64,000 nucleotides of DNA from Megalonaias nervosa (Eukaryota > Mollusca > Bivalvia > Unionida > Unionidae). The first letter of the stretch is position 1. Every line of letters begins with the position of its first letter. A program made the translations under genes and the position numbers. The notes below the pieces were generated by a model. The model saw only the letters and a program-made list of their open reading frames with translations, was not told the origin of the DNA and ran no database searches. The stretch covers positions 1-64,000 of the forward strand of contig JAECUM010004968.1 in assembly GCA_016617855.1 (NCBI GenBank), in the 5' to 3' direction. Below, piece by piece: positions 11,800-23,299 of this stretch.

Positions 11800-12735
11800 C
11801 ACAAAAATTGAAATGTATACTTACTGGTGAACACCTGAGTGTTAATATCATTGATAGACACTTCATTCTACAGAAAGTAATATTTAATTAAATAATTTCA
11901 ATTATTAAAATCCAAATAAACATAGATATTAGTATCATGTAATGAATAAAACAAATAAAGTGCACTCCATAATCTATATGTAATTCTTTATTGGCATAGT
12001 AGTATGATAATGTCCAAATATTTGAATTTAAAGTATTGTGTAAGTACTGCAAACCTAAAAGTTTGCAGTTAGGAAGAAATGTGTGAAAAACACTGACTGT
12101 TTTTTAAATTATTTTTTTAAAAACAACATTTAAATTTAAGTGCATTTTTGGATGCACATTTTGAATGATTTTATTTTTAAAATCAATAATTGATACATTT
12201 ATTAATCAGTTTTTCAGATCAGCATTGATATTATGATTGAAATGATGTCCTAAAACTTACAACTAAAAAAACAAAGACCTGTCCCAGAACACACAGTGCA
12301 CAAAAATATTACTTTAAAAATAATTTATGGTATCCCAACAGTACAGTGACTCTACATATACAGTTAATAAAATGTCAAGTGTGCGATATCACACCCAGTC
12401 AGGCCTCGTTTTTTCATTATGTAGCTTTTGATTGGATATTTGCCTCAAAAGAACTCCCTCCTCCCCAAGAAGAGTATTTTTTATGCCAAATTTGATGTGG
12501 CCTGTCATTTAATGACTTCAGATGATTTCACAAGAACATCAGCAGATGCATTTATTTAAAGCCCATAAATTTCATGAAACAGCATTTCAGAAACATGCCA
12601 GAGTATGAAGACCTTTATATCATATGTGTAATTATATAATCAGATTTAATCAGCTTATGTGTTAAAGCTTGATATAATGGCTTGCATTTTTTGCCCCCAA
12701 AAAACCCCTCAATTTACAAGGCAAAAGGTTATTTG
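11800..12735 (+). other. Intron sequence without recognisable features
   Basis: Very AT-rich with long A/T homopolymers. No repeat family or exon was recognised. Confidence 0.5.
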
Positions 12736-12739
12736 TTAG

Positions 12740-13650
12740 CTCTACTGGTCATAGAGCAGAAGATTGTACAAGAATGGTTTGTTGTCCATCTTCCATCCAT
12801 CTGTTGGCACAAGTTAATTATTGCTACCCCTCCTAAACTACTTGAAGGATGGCCATGGCATTTTACATACATAGTCAGGCCATAGTCGACATGGTCCTAA
12901 TTGAAAATGGTGCTTCTTGCACATCCAGTTTGGCAGTCACAATGGCCATCTTGAAAATCTTGTTATTGCTACTCCTTTTGAATGGATGGTCAGATCAACA
13001 CAGGGATTTACTAAAATACTTATTCTGATGTCCACTTGGTCCTAAATGAAAATGGTGTTGATCTGACATCCAAGAAGGCTGCAACAGTGGCCATCCTGAA
13101 AATGTTGTCATTCTTGCTCCTTCTGCATGGAATGTGATATCAGCATAGGATTTTTCTAAATGACTTATTATGATGTCTAGTTGATTCTAAATGAAAATGA
13201 TCTGACAGCCATATTGAAAATCATGTTTTTGCTAGTCCTCCTGAAGAGAAAGTCATGACTTGAAAATAGTTTTCTCTACTCTCCTCTAAAAGATGGCTGT
13301 ATCAAGATGAGGTTTTCACTGATAGACTTCTTATAATCCTGAATTAAAATAGTGCCAGTCATATATCCAGTATGGCTGCTATGATAATTCTCTTCAAATG
13401 TTGTCACTAATTCACCTGAATGGCTGATCACTATGACCTGTGGTTTTCAGTAAAATATATTTATAGATGTCTACTTTGTCCTAAGTGAAAATGATACCAA
13501 ATGCATCTGCTATGTGCAACACAGCAGTTAATTTGAAATCTAGTTATTGATGAAGAATATCAGAGGTGGTTTTAACATATGACAGTTAAAGGAAGAAATG
13601 GTCTTGAATTCCCGTAAAATCTTTTTTCCCAGTCGAGTGTCGATCACTTT
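12740..13650 (+). mobile_element. Tandem-core (pearl/HINE-like) element, copy 1
   Basis: The left flank has 'ccatccatctgttggcacaa' and 'ctcctaaactacttgaagga'. The core is several diverged ~150 bp units, each with 'tggtcctaaatgaaaatggt', 'ggccatcttgaaaat' and 'ttattgctactcc'. The right flank has 'gaattcccgtaaaatctttt'. The same left flank, core and right flank order recurs at 14925, 18730 and, inverted, at 46430. Bivalve 'pearl' elements and Helentron-derived HINEs have this architecture; membership is inferred. Confidence 0.65.
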
Positions 13651-13856
13651 GCCGTAGGTTTGTCTTGGTTTGGTGTTTTACAGGACACTAACACTAATAG
13701 GTTATTTAGTGCCAAAGCAATTTGTGTAAAGTAATATGCCAAAGAACATATCATTGTAACCAACCTAGGCTTCATAGTCCATTTGTTTTCCAATGGTAGT
13801 AGTGACTGATTATCAGACTTTGCTAATTGTATAGGTCACAGTGACCTACTATTCTT

Positions 13857-13996
<140 letters not shown>

Positions 13997-14015
13997 ATTA
14001 CCTTCTTAACTTTAG

Positions 14016-14169
14016 GGGAAGGAAGATGAGTTCTAATCTTGAGGCTGCCATTCAGGAAGCCATGAATGAGCTAGACCGCCAGACAGCAGAAAAAATGGAG
14101 GCAGATGCAGCGCTTGCAGCAGAAAAAACTAAAGGCAAAGTCATGAAGAAAAGGAAGCTGGTTCATTGA
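14016..14169 (+). CDS. MBD5-like: MBD5-like terminal coding exon: conserved C-terminal tail and stop
   Basis: The acceptor 'ccttcttaactttag' ends at 14015, just 3' of a long CT/TA microsatellite. The first base completes the lysine split by the previous donor, which confirms the phase. The exon encodes a helix with LEAAIQEAMNELD, an alanine/glutamate-rich segment and a basic end (KKRKLVH), then TGA at 14167-14169. The basic end resembles a nuclear localisation signal. The LEAAIQEAM-type helix after a PWWP is the signature I associate with MBD5-family C-termini. Confidence 0.8.
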
Positions 14170-14309
14170 TAAAGACTTTCAGCATTTTGAGAGGGAAATG
14201 ACCCAGTTCAGATAAAGGTCAAGGTGACAAGGATAGAAAAACCGACCATAGTCAAAGGCTGTAAAGAAAAGTATAGTGTTTATATTGCTGGAAGGTTTTT
14301 TATGAAGAT

Positions 14310-14393
14310 TAGTGTATGTCGGAATATCATATATATATGTACGTACATTCATACTCATGCATGCACGCACACGTATATATACATAAATACCTA
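14310..14393 (+). repeat. Low-complexity ACAT/TATG tract
   Basis: 'catacatatatatgtacgta'-type sequence in the presumed 3' UTR. A similar ACAT-rich tract resumes at 14575-14645 on the other side of a SINE, suggesting that the SINE inserted into one tract. Confidence 0.7.
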
Positions 14394-14580
14394 CGTGGCA
14401 TGGATGGTCAAGTGGCTAAAGCAATTGCCTTTACTGATCTCTGCAATCTCTCCTGTCCACAGTGGCTTCCCTTGGGTCGGTGGTTCTTCCCAGGGTTTTC
14501 TAGGGTTCTTCCTCCACCAGCTATACTGGCTGCCATATATATCTGATAATGTACTAAAAAATGGCATTAACCACACAACA
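14394..14580 (+). mobile_element. tRNA-derived SINE family 1, copy 1
   Basis: A box-A-like head 'tggtcaagtggctaaagc' is followed by the family core 'cggtggttcttcccagggtt' and 'tcttcctccaccagctatac', then 'aaaaatggcattaa'. It is more diverged than the copy at 25733. The predicted tRNA-like head is not an intact tRNA gene. Confidence 0.8.
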
Positions 14581-14663
14581 TACATACAGACATACGTACA
14601 TACATGCATGCATGCACACACACATACACATGCACACACAACAGGGTAAACAATTAATTCTTG

Positions 14664-14669
14664 AATAAA
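14664..14669 (+). terminator. Candidate polyadenylation signal for the MBD5-like gene
   Basis: AATAAA about 0.5 kb after the stop codon. If used, the 3' UTR would contain a SINE copy (14394-14580). Other AATAAA motifs lie further downstream, so the choice is uncertain. Confidence 0.3.
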
Positions 14670-14924
14670 ACAAGAGAATGCATGACGTGCTGGATATTAA
14701 TTGTTGGATGAATTTATATTTTATTACACAAGCTAGCTTTATATTATTTCTTCACACATCTATTTACCCAAAGTATAAATGATATCCACAGAGACAGCAA
14801 TATTCATCTTTCATTTGAAGGAACAAGCATATACCAACCTGTGAGCATGGACTGACTTGGAACCAGGCTATTCATTATTGTGTGAATATGCATTTAGAGA
14901 TTTTTCTTATGTTTGTTTAGCCTT

Positions 14925-15630
14925 TCTGGTCAAACACCAGCTGAACTTGTGCAGTGGCCTGCCATCCATACATCCATTAGCACAAATTTATTTATCACTT
15001 GTCCTAAAATTCTGGGATGATTGCCTTGAAATCTTACACATATATTTATCCCAGGGACTTGTTGACCAGAAGTGAAATTGGTTCCCTCAGACATCTAAAA
15101 TGGCTGCCATGGTAGCCATCTTGAAAATCTTAGTATTGCTACTCCCTCTGGATGGATGGTCATGTCAACTTGGGATTTTCATTACATGACTTACTAAAAT
15201 GTCTAGGTTAGTCCTAATTTAAAATGGTGTCATTCTGACATCAGACATGGTCATCTTGAACTTTTTGTTAACACTACTTCTTGTACATGGATGGTCACAA
15301 CAGCATGGGATTGTCATTTCTTATACTAACTATATGGTCGTATATAAAATTGATGCCCCATGAACATTCAATACAGCCACAATGGTGGCCAAGTTGAAAG
15401 TCTTTCAGTTTATTGACTTGGGGTTCACTACAACACTTATTGCAATATTTAATTGATTCAGAATGAAAATGTTGCAGATCTAACCAACAGCATGTCTGCA
15501 CTTTTGTGAATTTGGTATGTCAGGTTTCTCAAAAATGTCTGAGTTGGTTTTAAAATGGTCAGAAGTATCATACTTACCATGGATTCCTGTAAAATCTTTT
15601 GGGCCATTAGATTGTTAACTCTTGTTTATC
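14925..15630 (+). mobile_element. Tandem-core (pearl/HINE-like) element, copy 2
   Basis: The left flank has 'ccatccatacatccattagc' and 'cacaaatttatttatcactt'; there are three or so core units with 'ggtagccatcttgaaaatct'; the right end has 'ttcctgtaaaatcttttggg' and then 'aactcttgttta'. It is collinear with copies at 12740 and 18730 but has fewer core units. Confidence 0.65.
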
Positions 15631-15634
15631 TAAA

Positions 15635-16310
15635 TGGTACTGCTGGCAAATGATGTATAGATATTGACAAAAACAGATTTCTTGTTTTTATCTTTACATA
15701 CAAGTGAAAAGCTGAGCTGAAGCCAGGTAGTAGATATGTTGTATAGTGTTTTAAACAGCTTTGTTATAAAATAACTCAAACATTTACTGAGAGAAAACCT
15801 ATTACTTAGCACATAGTTAGGGTAGGTAGTTACCAGCTGGGTCAGTTATACAATATTTTCAAGGAAATATACATGTTGAAGAAAAAATGTGCCATTAAAC
15901 ATTCTATGTGATTATTAGAACAAATGTCAAATTTCCTTTTTAATGATTTACTTCAGAATGCCTATTAAAAATAGCTGGATTCTTTATATTTTTTTTATTA
16001 CCTATTGAAAACTTGTGTGGAAACCACAATAAAAATGTGTTGCATCTGATCATTCTCAAAATACATCTTATCTTCCAGAATCTTGGGTTTCACTGTTATG
16101 ATGAATTCATACAATGGATCTTCTTGTGAGCATCAAATTGAAATCTCAGCTTTTTTCTTTTTGTCAAGACCAAACATTTTTAAACAAAATGAAAAATGTC
16201 TTTTACATTTATGCCAGGCTTCAGTATTTGGTTACCAGCAATTATGAAAGGTTGGACAAAAAAAATTACCATCTGTACACACTTGTAAGTTGCATTCAAA
16301 AGCAACCATC
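15635..16310 (+). other. Intergenic sequence without recognisable features
   Basis: AT-rich; nothing was recognised. Confidence 0.5.
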
Positions 16311-16314
16311 ATAG

Positions 16315-16486
16315 ATCCTGATCAGCTGTTGCATGATGCACTAGTAGATCAGGATGTATGTGTTGTTCTACTGATTACTCCTAACAAACTGCATAGACAC
16401 AGATCTAACCTTGCATTATGTCCCAGCAAATCTGGCTGTCTGTGCTTAGTGGTTGGATTTGACTTATAAGCATTTATATATGGTAC
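16315..16486 (+). mobile_element. Palindromic MITE family, copy 2
   Basis: Contains 'tgattactcctaacaaactg' and the right end 'ggatttgacttataagc...atatatggta'. The outer left arm is missing. Confidence 0.8.
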
Positions 16487-16489
16487 TTT

Positions 16490-17240
16490 TTTTTAGCAGC
16501 TGTGGTATCCATAATGTTCCAGTCCTGTTTTAAAGTTTTTGAAGTCACATATATAGTTTACATCGGTCATTGTATTGATCTGAGAGTTTGGTAAATATTA
16601 CTAGCTGTGTGAAGTTTTTACCTAGATCTACTAGGACTTGCAGTCTTTTGTGCATAAGAATTTAATGATGCTGTTGATTTTCAAGACATTGCAGTTTGCA
16701 CAACACCACTTTTAATACATTGTCTTTCAAAACAATTCTTAAATGGCAACTCTACCAAAAATTCTTTGAGATGGACTTTATACAGCTTCCATTTAATGTC
16801 CTTGTGAATTTTATTGACATTATAAATGTATTACCACACATACACAGCTCTTCCTGATTATAACATGATTCCAGATATAATTTCATACCAACATAGACCC
16901 GATGACTAAAATCATACCAGTGTATAACAATACGGGTTGAAAGAAGACATTTTCAAGCTTAGTGTTATATCTTTGTTTACTTTCTAAGATACTGTTTTTT
17001 GACACTTTCTATATCGTGGTTACATATATTATGCTGCACTTAATATAATGCTGATCAATACATAATGCAGAGCTTTATATAATACTGTTTAATATATGTG
17101 GCTCTCAATTTAATACTGTTCAGTACATGATTTGATTTGGTATATTGTGGTTCAGTAAATAATGCTGCTGCCACTATAATGCTGCTCTGTACATAACTCG
17201 GTTGGCTATTTGTGCCTCAACTACCACATTATATTGATGG
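16490..17240 (+). other. Intergenic sequence with no gene seen
   Basis: From about 17030 to 17200 there is a loose repetition of 'taatgctg(t/a)tcagtacata' motifs. Nothing else was recognised. Confidence 0.45.
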
Positions 17241-17242
17241 AG

Positions 17243-17244
17243 GG

Positions 17245-17287
<43 letters not shown>

Positions 17288-17292
17288 CATAC

Positions 17293-17355
<63 letters not shown>
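17243..17355 (+). repeat. (TA)n microsatellite
   Basis: About 110 bp of nearly pure TA with a few G/C interruptions. Short tyrosine/isoleucine open frames across it are artefacts of the repeat. Confidence 0.95.
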
Positions 17356-17357
<2 letters not shown>

Positions 17358-17359
17358 TA

Positions 17360-17845
17360 CTTTGTTGACCCTATCTACACCTTGGCGGATCAAACAGATA
17401 TTTCAGTGCTTTGTCCTAGCAACATCTATTGGATTTCATTTCTTGAATTGCCTCCCGTAGTATGTAATGCCAACTAACCAGTAGCCTGTAACAGCAGTGC
17501 ATTGTACATCGGTTGAAAATGGTGAAGGCAGTTGACTTAAAAAGGATACTTTGTAAAAGTTTAACATAAAAAGTATCACAACGTACAAGAGGGAAGCCAT
17601 CACAGGTGTATTTGAGGGAAAGGTATTTGTACAAACACACACCAGCAGTGGAAAATTGCTTATTTATCAGTCCATTCATATTATGTGCTCCCCTTGTCTC
17701 TATCATGAAGGAACAGTGTTCAAATTTGAACAACTTAATTTTGAATGGATGTGGTGGCTTGCCGCCACATCCAATGAAATTTACAGACCCAAAGCACAGA
17801 AATATCTGCTCGATACACCAAAGTGTAGGTAGGGTTATCATATCA
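17360..17845. mobile_element. Foldback element with ~90 bp imperfect inverted ends
   Basis: The left end 'ttgaccctatctacaccttgg' (trimmed) with 'cagatatttcagtgctttg' is matched by the reverse complement of the right end around 17745-17843, which reads 'aaccctacctacactttgg' and 'cagatatttctgtgctttg'. About 300 bp of unrelated sequence lies between. Overlapping 141- and 102-codon frames on opposite strands cross the inverted arms and resemble no known protein. The TA microsatellite abuts the left end. Confidence 0.6.
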
Positions 17846-17849
17846 GAAC

Positions 17850-18725
17850 CTTGGCTAACGAAGATGCAACAAAGTTTCTTTGACCAGTTTTGTCATTGTG
17901 TTTCTTATGAGTAATGGCAAATTATTTTATGCATTTCTGATAATGCATTACCCAGTGATGAACTAGGATATCAGTGCATCATATTCCAGTTTGTTAGTCA
18001 TTGCATGGTGAATTAAGGAGTTAAATACTTCATCCCTTATTTTATAATTTTATTTTAGCTGCAAACAGGGGTAATACTGAATATTTTTCTCCACTCACAA
18101 AGATGTTTTTTACCACTGATTCTTACTTAGTGGCAATAAGTGTCCTCTCTTCTGAAAGCCTTTACAACTTCAGAAAACCTTAATTTTGTTTCATGCATTA
18201 GAAAATTCCAAGAGTTTATCCTAAGTAAATGTCTGCTTAAGTTATGAAGACGTGTATAAATTAACAAACCATTGACAGCACTTGGTAAGTTTACCTAATT
18301 ACTCATAATGGAGGTGGGTGGTTATTTGACCTTTCAGAATTGTGCAGTAAATGTATATAGTGATCTGCTGAAAATGGCCAATCATATAAGTACTATATTT
18401 CCTGCAGGGGCATATATGTGTTTAGGTCACTATCATGGGGATTTGAGCTACATGGACACATTTCGTGTTCAGACAAGTTACCTGATTTTAATATGTTAAG
18501 AGTACATTTGTTACCTTGCAGACCTAGCCCCCCCCCCCCCCCAAGCAAAGAAAGATGCTGATCATGTCTTTTAGTTTCTTTTAACAACAAAAGAACTGAA
18601 AAGTCTTTTTGCCAAGATGGAAGTTTAATAAGAGTGGTCTCCACTGGAATAGAGGGTTTGGTGCCCAATCATTCATTAATTATTATGACACACTTGAACA
18701 ATTCTTCACTTTCATAAGGTATGTT
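17850..18725 (+). other. Intergenic sequence without recognisable features
   Basis: A C-homopolymer of 13-14 bp lies near 18529. No gene or repeat family was recognised. Confidence 0.5.
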
Positions 18726-18729
18726 GTTT

Positions 18730-20500
18730 TCAGGTCTACTGATCACAGTCTATGAGAGTTTATGGGATAGGCTGCTGATTGCCATCCAGTGTCTGTCCAT
18801 TAGCACAAAATTGTTATCACTGCTCCTCTTGAACTGTTTGGAGGATTGTCATCAGACTTCACACACAAAATTCATTCAAGATCTAGTTGATCTTAAAGAC
18901 CAATTATGCTGCTCTGACATCAATTTTGGCTGTCACATCAGCCATCTGGAAAACTTGGATTTAGCTACTCCTTCTGAATAGATAGATATATCAGCATTTT
19001 CACTAAAAGATTTCTTGTGATGCCTAGTTGGTAATAAATAAAAATGGTGCCAGTATGGTGTCCAATACAGTTGTCATGGCAACCATCTTGAAAATCTTAA
19101 TGTCACCACTCGAGAACAGAAAGTCATATCGACATTGGGTTTTCATCAGAAGACTTCTTATAATATGTAGTTGGTCCTAAATGAACATGGTTATACTTGC
19201 AGACATCATTAATGGCCATGGCAGTGGCCTTCTTGAAAATCATGTTATTTCTGCTCCTCCTGAATGGATGGTCATATCATCATGGCCTTTTCACTGATCA
19301 ACTTTTGTCTAGTTGGTCCTAAATGAAAATTTTGTTTATCTAATGTCCAGTATGGCCACCATCTTGAAAATCCTGTTATTGCAACACAGCATGAATGGAA
19401 AATCATATCTTCATGGGGTTTTCCTCAGAAAATGTCTGGACATCCAATGAAAATTTTGTTATTAATACTATACATGAATGGAAGGTTGTATCACCATGGG
19501 GTTTCACAAGGTGGTTTCCTGTAAATGAAAATGGTATCAATCTGACAGTTAATATAAGCCATCTTGAAAATCTTGTTAAATCTCATCCTCCTTAATGGAG
19601 AGTCATCACCATGGAGTTTACACCAGAAGACTTCTTATGGTGTCCAATTGGTCTTATTAAAACTTGTGCCAATCATACAGCAGTCTTGAAAATCTTATCA
19701 CTACTTCTCCTAGATGGAAAATCATATCAGCATTGGGTTTTCACAGACTAAAGGACTGATCCGGTGGCCTACTGGTCAGAGAATCCGACTTCGATGCAGG
19801 AGGTTGTGGGTTTGAACTTTTTGGCCGAGTCGTACCAAAGATGTATAAAAAGGGTACTATGAGCTGCCTCGCTTGGTGCTCAGCATTAAGAGGTTAGTGC
19901 TGTGACTCGTTGGTTTGGTGTCAGGATAATGTGACTGGGTGGGACATCATGCTACATGTCTATTGCATGATGCCCCAGTGCTAGACATCATTATAAACTG
20001 TCACACTGCAGACATCATAGCAGTATGACTGAAAAATTGTTAAAGCTATGCTAAAAATCCAAATCACACACGCTAAAGACTATTAGTGCTGCTCAAACAT
20101 TGTTCTAGCTACCCCTTCAGAATAGATAGTCATATCAACATTGGGTTTTCAGCAGGAGACTAATTATGATGTCTAGTTGGTTCTAAAAATATATTGCCAA
20201 TCTGACCTAAAATATGGTTGCCATGGTGAACATGTTGAAAATTATGTTGCTATTTCTCCTGAATGAATGGTCTTATCAGCATGGGATTTTCACCAAAAGT
20301 CTTGCAATGGTGTCTAGTTTGTCCTAAATGAAGGTGGTGACAGTCTTGCATGTTGTGGCTGCGACAGTGTCTAATGACCCAGTAATATGAGGGATTGTTT
20401 CAGTACTCTTTAGTTAAAAGTGACCTTGAAATGACCTTGAATTCCAGGATATTCTCTTTGATAAGCAGAGCATAAGTCCCATAAGGGGACTCTTGTTTAT
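18730..20500 (+). mobile_element. Tandem-core (pearl/HINE-like) element, copy 3 (longest), interrupted by a SINE
   Basis: Left flank 'gtctgtccattagcacaaaa' and 'gaactgtttggaggattgtc'. About eight to ten diverged core units follow, each with a 'tagttggtcctaaatgaaaa' block and a 'gccatcttgaaaatct' block. The right end has 'gaattccaggatattctctt' and a short hairpin, agtccc-ataag-gggact, followed by 'cttgttta'. A SINE of family 2 sits within the core at about 19757-20075. The hairpin near the 3' end is reminiscent of Helitron-type termini, but no autonomous rep-helicase is present. Confidence 0.65.
19757..20075 (+). mobile_element. tRNA-derived SINE family 2, copy 1
   Basis: Head 'ggtggcctactggtcagaga' with a B-box-like 'gtgggtttgaac'. 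The body has 'gccgagtcgtaccaaagatg', 'caggataatgtgactgggtg' and 'gccccagtgctagacatca'. The body matches the copy at 22006-22255 closely. It interrupts the tandem core of the surrounding element, so it inserted later. Confidence 0.75.
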
Positions 20501-20514
20501 CTTGCTCTAATTTT

Positions 20515-20565
20515 GTCATAGATGAATATTGTCATAGATGAATATTGTCATAGCTGAATATTGTG
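20515..20565 (+). repeat. Short 17-18 bp tandem repeat
   Basis: Three copies of 'tgtcatagatgaatat', with one substitution in the third. Confidence 0.85.
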
Positions 20566-20824
20566 CACAAACTTCATTGAACAATAAGTTTACCAGCACC
20601 ATCTTAATTCCCAGGCCTGTGGTCTATAGTTCTTAAAACTCATATAACTACTTGACATTTTTTGAAAGCTATATCTACTGGTAATCATTTGTGTGATTTC
20701 CTCTGGTATTTATTTTATCTTAATTCATAGTGTCCACTTTAGAGTAAACTCAGTGTGATGCTTGGCTTAATTTACCTTTGTATGCTGTTTTGATCTCCCT
20801 AATTATAGGTGTTAACAACATTAG

Positions 20825-21050
20825 GTAGGATTAAATGTATGGTAGGTATTCCATTTCCAGAAATTACATTTCTGAAAAATAACTTGGGTTCTCCCTGATC
20901 TATTGTTGCCAAGCTTTATGGATAGCTTCAACTTGGGGTAAGGAAGAATCCTATATATTTTTTGATCAAAGGTCAAGGTCAGTGTGACTGCAAGAATACA
21001 ACAGTTTCTGCACAGTAACAATAGTTTTGCATCACATACTGGAGTCACAG
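20825..21050 (+). repeat. Second tandem-core repeat family ('aaggtcaaggtcac'), fragment 1
   Basis: Contains 'acttggggtaaggaagaat', 'atcaaaggtcaaggtcagtg' and 'tttctgcacagtaac', the same order as in each ~135 bp unit of the array at 25530-26700. Confidence 0.7.
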
Positions 21051-21175
21051 TGGCACAGTGGTTACTTTGTGTTCAGGACTTGCAACTGAAAGGCTATAGG
21101 TTCAAATGCTACCACTGGACCAGCCTGGGCCTGCTACCGTAGTTTGTCCTTGGCCATGGGACTTTCCTCTAATTG

Positions 21176-21226
21176 GACCACTCTGGTGGCCTAAGTACTT
21201 AAAGCATCCACCTCAGATGCATGAGG
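21176..21226 (+). mobile_element. SINE family 2, copy 2, 5' part (interrupted)
   Basis: The tRNA-like head 'ggtggcctaagtacttaaag' ends at ATGAGG (21221-21226). It continues, after the 779 bp insertion, at 22006 with ATGAGG and 'tcacaggttcaaacccta'. Confidence 0.75.
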
Positions 21227-22005
21227 CAGACATACCAACTGTTAAAATTTTGCTGTAAATCTTACGAAAATGACCCTTAAAATACGGACTTACAGAATAA
21301 AAGTAAAAACTACAGAAAAATGATTGTTGCTGAAAAATCCGGACAATCGTTTCATCCATGATTGATTAGGATCTGAGTTTCATATTAGAATTAGTGGAAT
21401 TAGTCAGGGAACCAGACTGACTTTACAGCAGTACCTCAGATGCTTTAAACTGCACATATGGTTTCATGCAAAGAGTCTGCATGATCAAACTGTTGATATA
21501 GATTTTTTTTTTTTTCAAAAGTCCAGCATGTGATGCATGTTGCAGATGAAATGGAATTTGAGCCTCTTAAAAAGTGTTAATAATTAGCACAGAATAATAA
21601 AAAAAGAATATTCATATTCTTGTGAATAAAAATTAGGGACACAATTATGTTTATTGGATATCACGAGTTTGAGACTCTCGTGGAGGGAGACATGATTGCT
21701 GTTGTTATGTGAAATGGGGAAAAAAAATTCCAAGAATTATGTCAAATTGAGAGATAGCAACAAGCCATTGAGCTGCATAGGGTTTGGAACTGAAGTTTGT
21801 GCAACTGTGTACTTTACAAACTTTTCAGTCAAACATAATGTTTACTGTCGCTGTATGTTTCAACGACACCGAACTTTTAAATATGTTTTCCAGCTTTACA
21901 GTAGCAGTTTATGATATTTTGTTACACCTTACTGAAAACTGGTCGAACTTATGGAAAAAAATCACCTACCTTACAGAGATGGTCTAATCTGAGTTGGCAG
22001 GTCTG
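21227..22005. mobile_element. 779 bp DNA transposon with CAGAC ends inserted in a SINE
   Basis: Left end CAGACATACCAACT; reverse complement of the right end CAGACCTGCCAACT. A 6 bp ATGAGG is duplicated exactly on both sides, and removing the element plus one copy restores a contiguous SINE. No transposase frame is present (longest frames are about 70 codons). CAG starts are common among hAT and CACTA-like elements, but a 6 bp duplication does not match the usual 8 bp of hAT, so I leave the superfamily open. Confidence 0.75.
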
Positions 22006-22255
22006 ATGAGGTCACAGGTTCAAACCCTAGCCGAGTCGTACCAAAGACTTTTAAAAATGCTACTTTTAGCTGCTTTGCTTGGCAATCAGCATAAAGAGGT
22101 TAGTGTTAAGACTGTTTGGCCTGGTATCAGGATAATGTGACTGGGTGGGAAATGATGCTACATGTCTGTAGCATGGTGCCCCAGTGCTAGACATCACTAT
22201 AAACTGCCACACTGCAGACATCATGGTGATATGACTAAAATGTTAAAGTTATGTT
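22006..22255 (+). mobile_element. SINE family 2, copy 2, 3' part
   Basis: Starts with the second ATGAGG, then a B-box-like 'caggttcaaaccc' and the shared body 'gccgagtcgtaccaaagac' and 'gtgactgggtggga'. It ends near 'gactaaaatgttaaag', as the copy at 19757 does. Confidence 0.75.
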
Positions 22256-22324
22256 AAAGATAAAAAAAACCCACAAACACAGACAAATTACTTCAACTGC
22301 TCCAGCACTAAATAATCTACTTGT

Positions 22325-22600
22325 GTTGCTGTGCTGTAAAGCACCTAACCAAAGTAAACATGACATTCCTGCACAAATTTTTGTAAATGGCTTGCACTTG
22401 GGATAAGGATGAAAGCCCATTAATTTCAGGTCAAAAAAGAGAGAAATCAAGGATGCTGTGGCAGAAAGAAGAAAAATGGTTCCCATACAATATTATTAGT
22501 TCTAGGTCAAAGACATGGACCAAACTTTGCAGATGGCTTGAATTTGGGGAACCTTAACCCATTTAATCTTCTCAGTAACCGTTCAAGGGGTGATGTGATA
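22325..22600 (+). repeat. Second tandem-core repeat family, fragment 2
   Basis: About two units with 'ggcttgcacttgggataagg' and 'agaaagaagaaaaatggtt'. It ends with 'ttcaaggggtgatgtgata'. Confidence 0.65.
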
Positions 22601-23057
22601 CCATGAGTAGAGCATGAAGCTGTAAGGATCGAGATTGTTGTTAATATAGCCTACATGTTACAGGCATATATTGCAGTGTCAGGAAAGGGTTGTCTCTCTT
22701 TTTTTATAAATCATGTTTTTATTAACATTACTGTGTCAAGAGGTTTGGATGTCAAAATGTGTTTTTCATGTAACATGCCTTCACTGTGCATTATATGTGA
22801 AAGTTACTAAAACATGATATTTATTATAATAAAACTTGTATGTTCAGCAAATCACATTCACAGTTGGTATCAATGGTCCACTTGGTAGCAATATGTATTG
22901 ATACATATTGTAATACAGTCAGTTATATTGCAATATGATATAAGCTGGTAGTGCCCAACACTAAGTAGTAACTTAATTTACAGGATTTGACATCATTTTC
23001 TCATTTTAAGGGGAGACCACTCTTTAACTTGTGTCTAGGCAAGCAGGTGACATTATA

Positions 23058-23293
23058 GTTGTTGTTGTGGGGTTAACACCATTTATCAGAGCACAATAGG
23101 CTAAACATGGCGGTCAGTATAACTGGTGGAGGAAGAACCCGGAAAAACCTTAGGAAGAACCACCGACCCATGGGAAGCTACATGGCAAGCTTTCTCACAT
23201 ACCAACACTGGACAAGCCCAAGACTTAAACCCACATAGACAGGTGAGACAGTAGTGGTCTGTGAGGGTTGGAATTGTACCACTTGGCCACCAG
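23058..23293 (-). mobile_element. tRNA-derived SINE family 1, copy 2
   Basis: Antisense copy: it starts with the (GTT)n tail complement, then 'ggttaacaccatttatcaga', the core complement 'ggtggaggaagaacc', and ends at the head complement 'ttggccacca'. Moderately diverged. Confidence 0.85.
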
Positions 23294-23299
23294 ACGTTA

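Noticed and set aside
14224..14649. 141-codon + strand frame as a gene
   Set aside because: It is made of a SINE and flanking ACAT repeats; the histidine/threonine-rich end is translated microsatellite.
17416..17841. 141-codon - strand frame as a gene
   Set aside because: It runs across the arms of a foldback element, has no recognisable domain and no convincing splice or start context.
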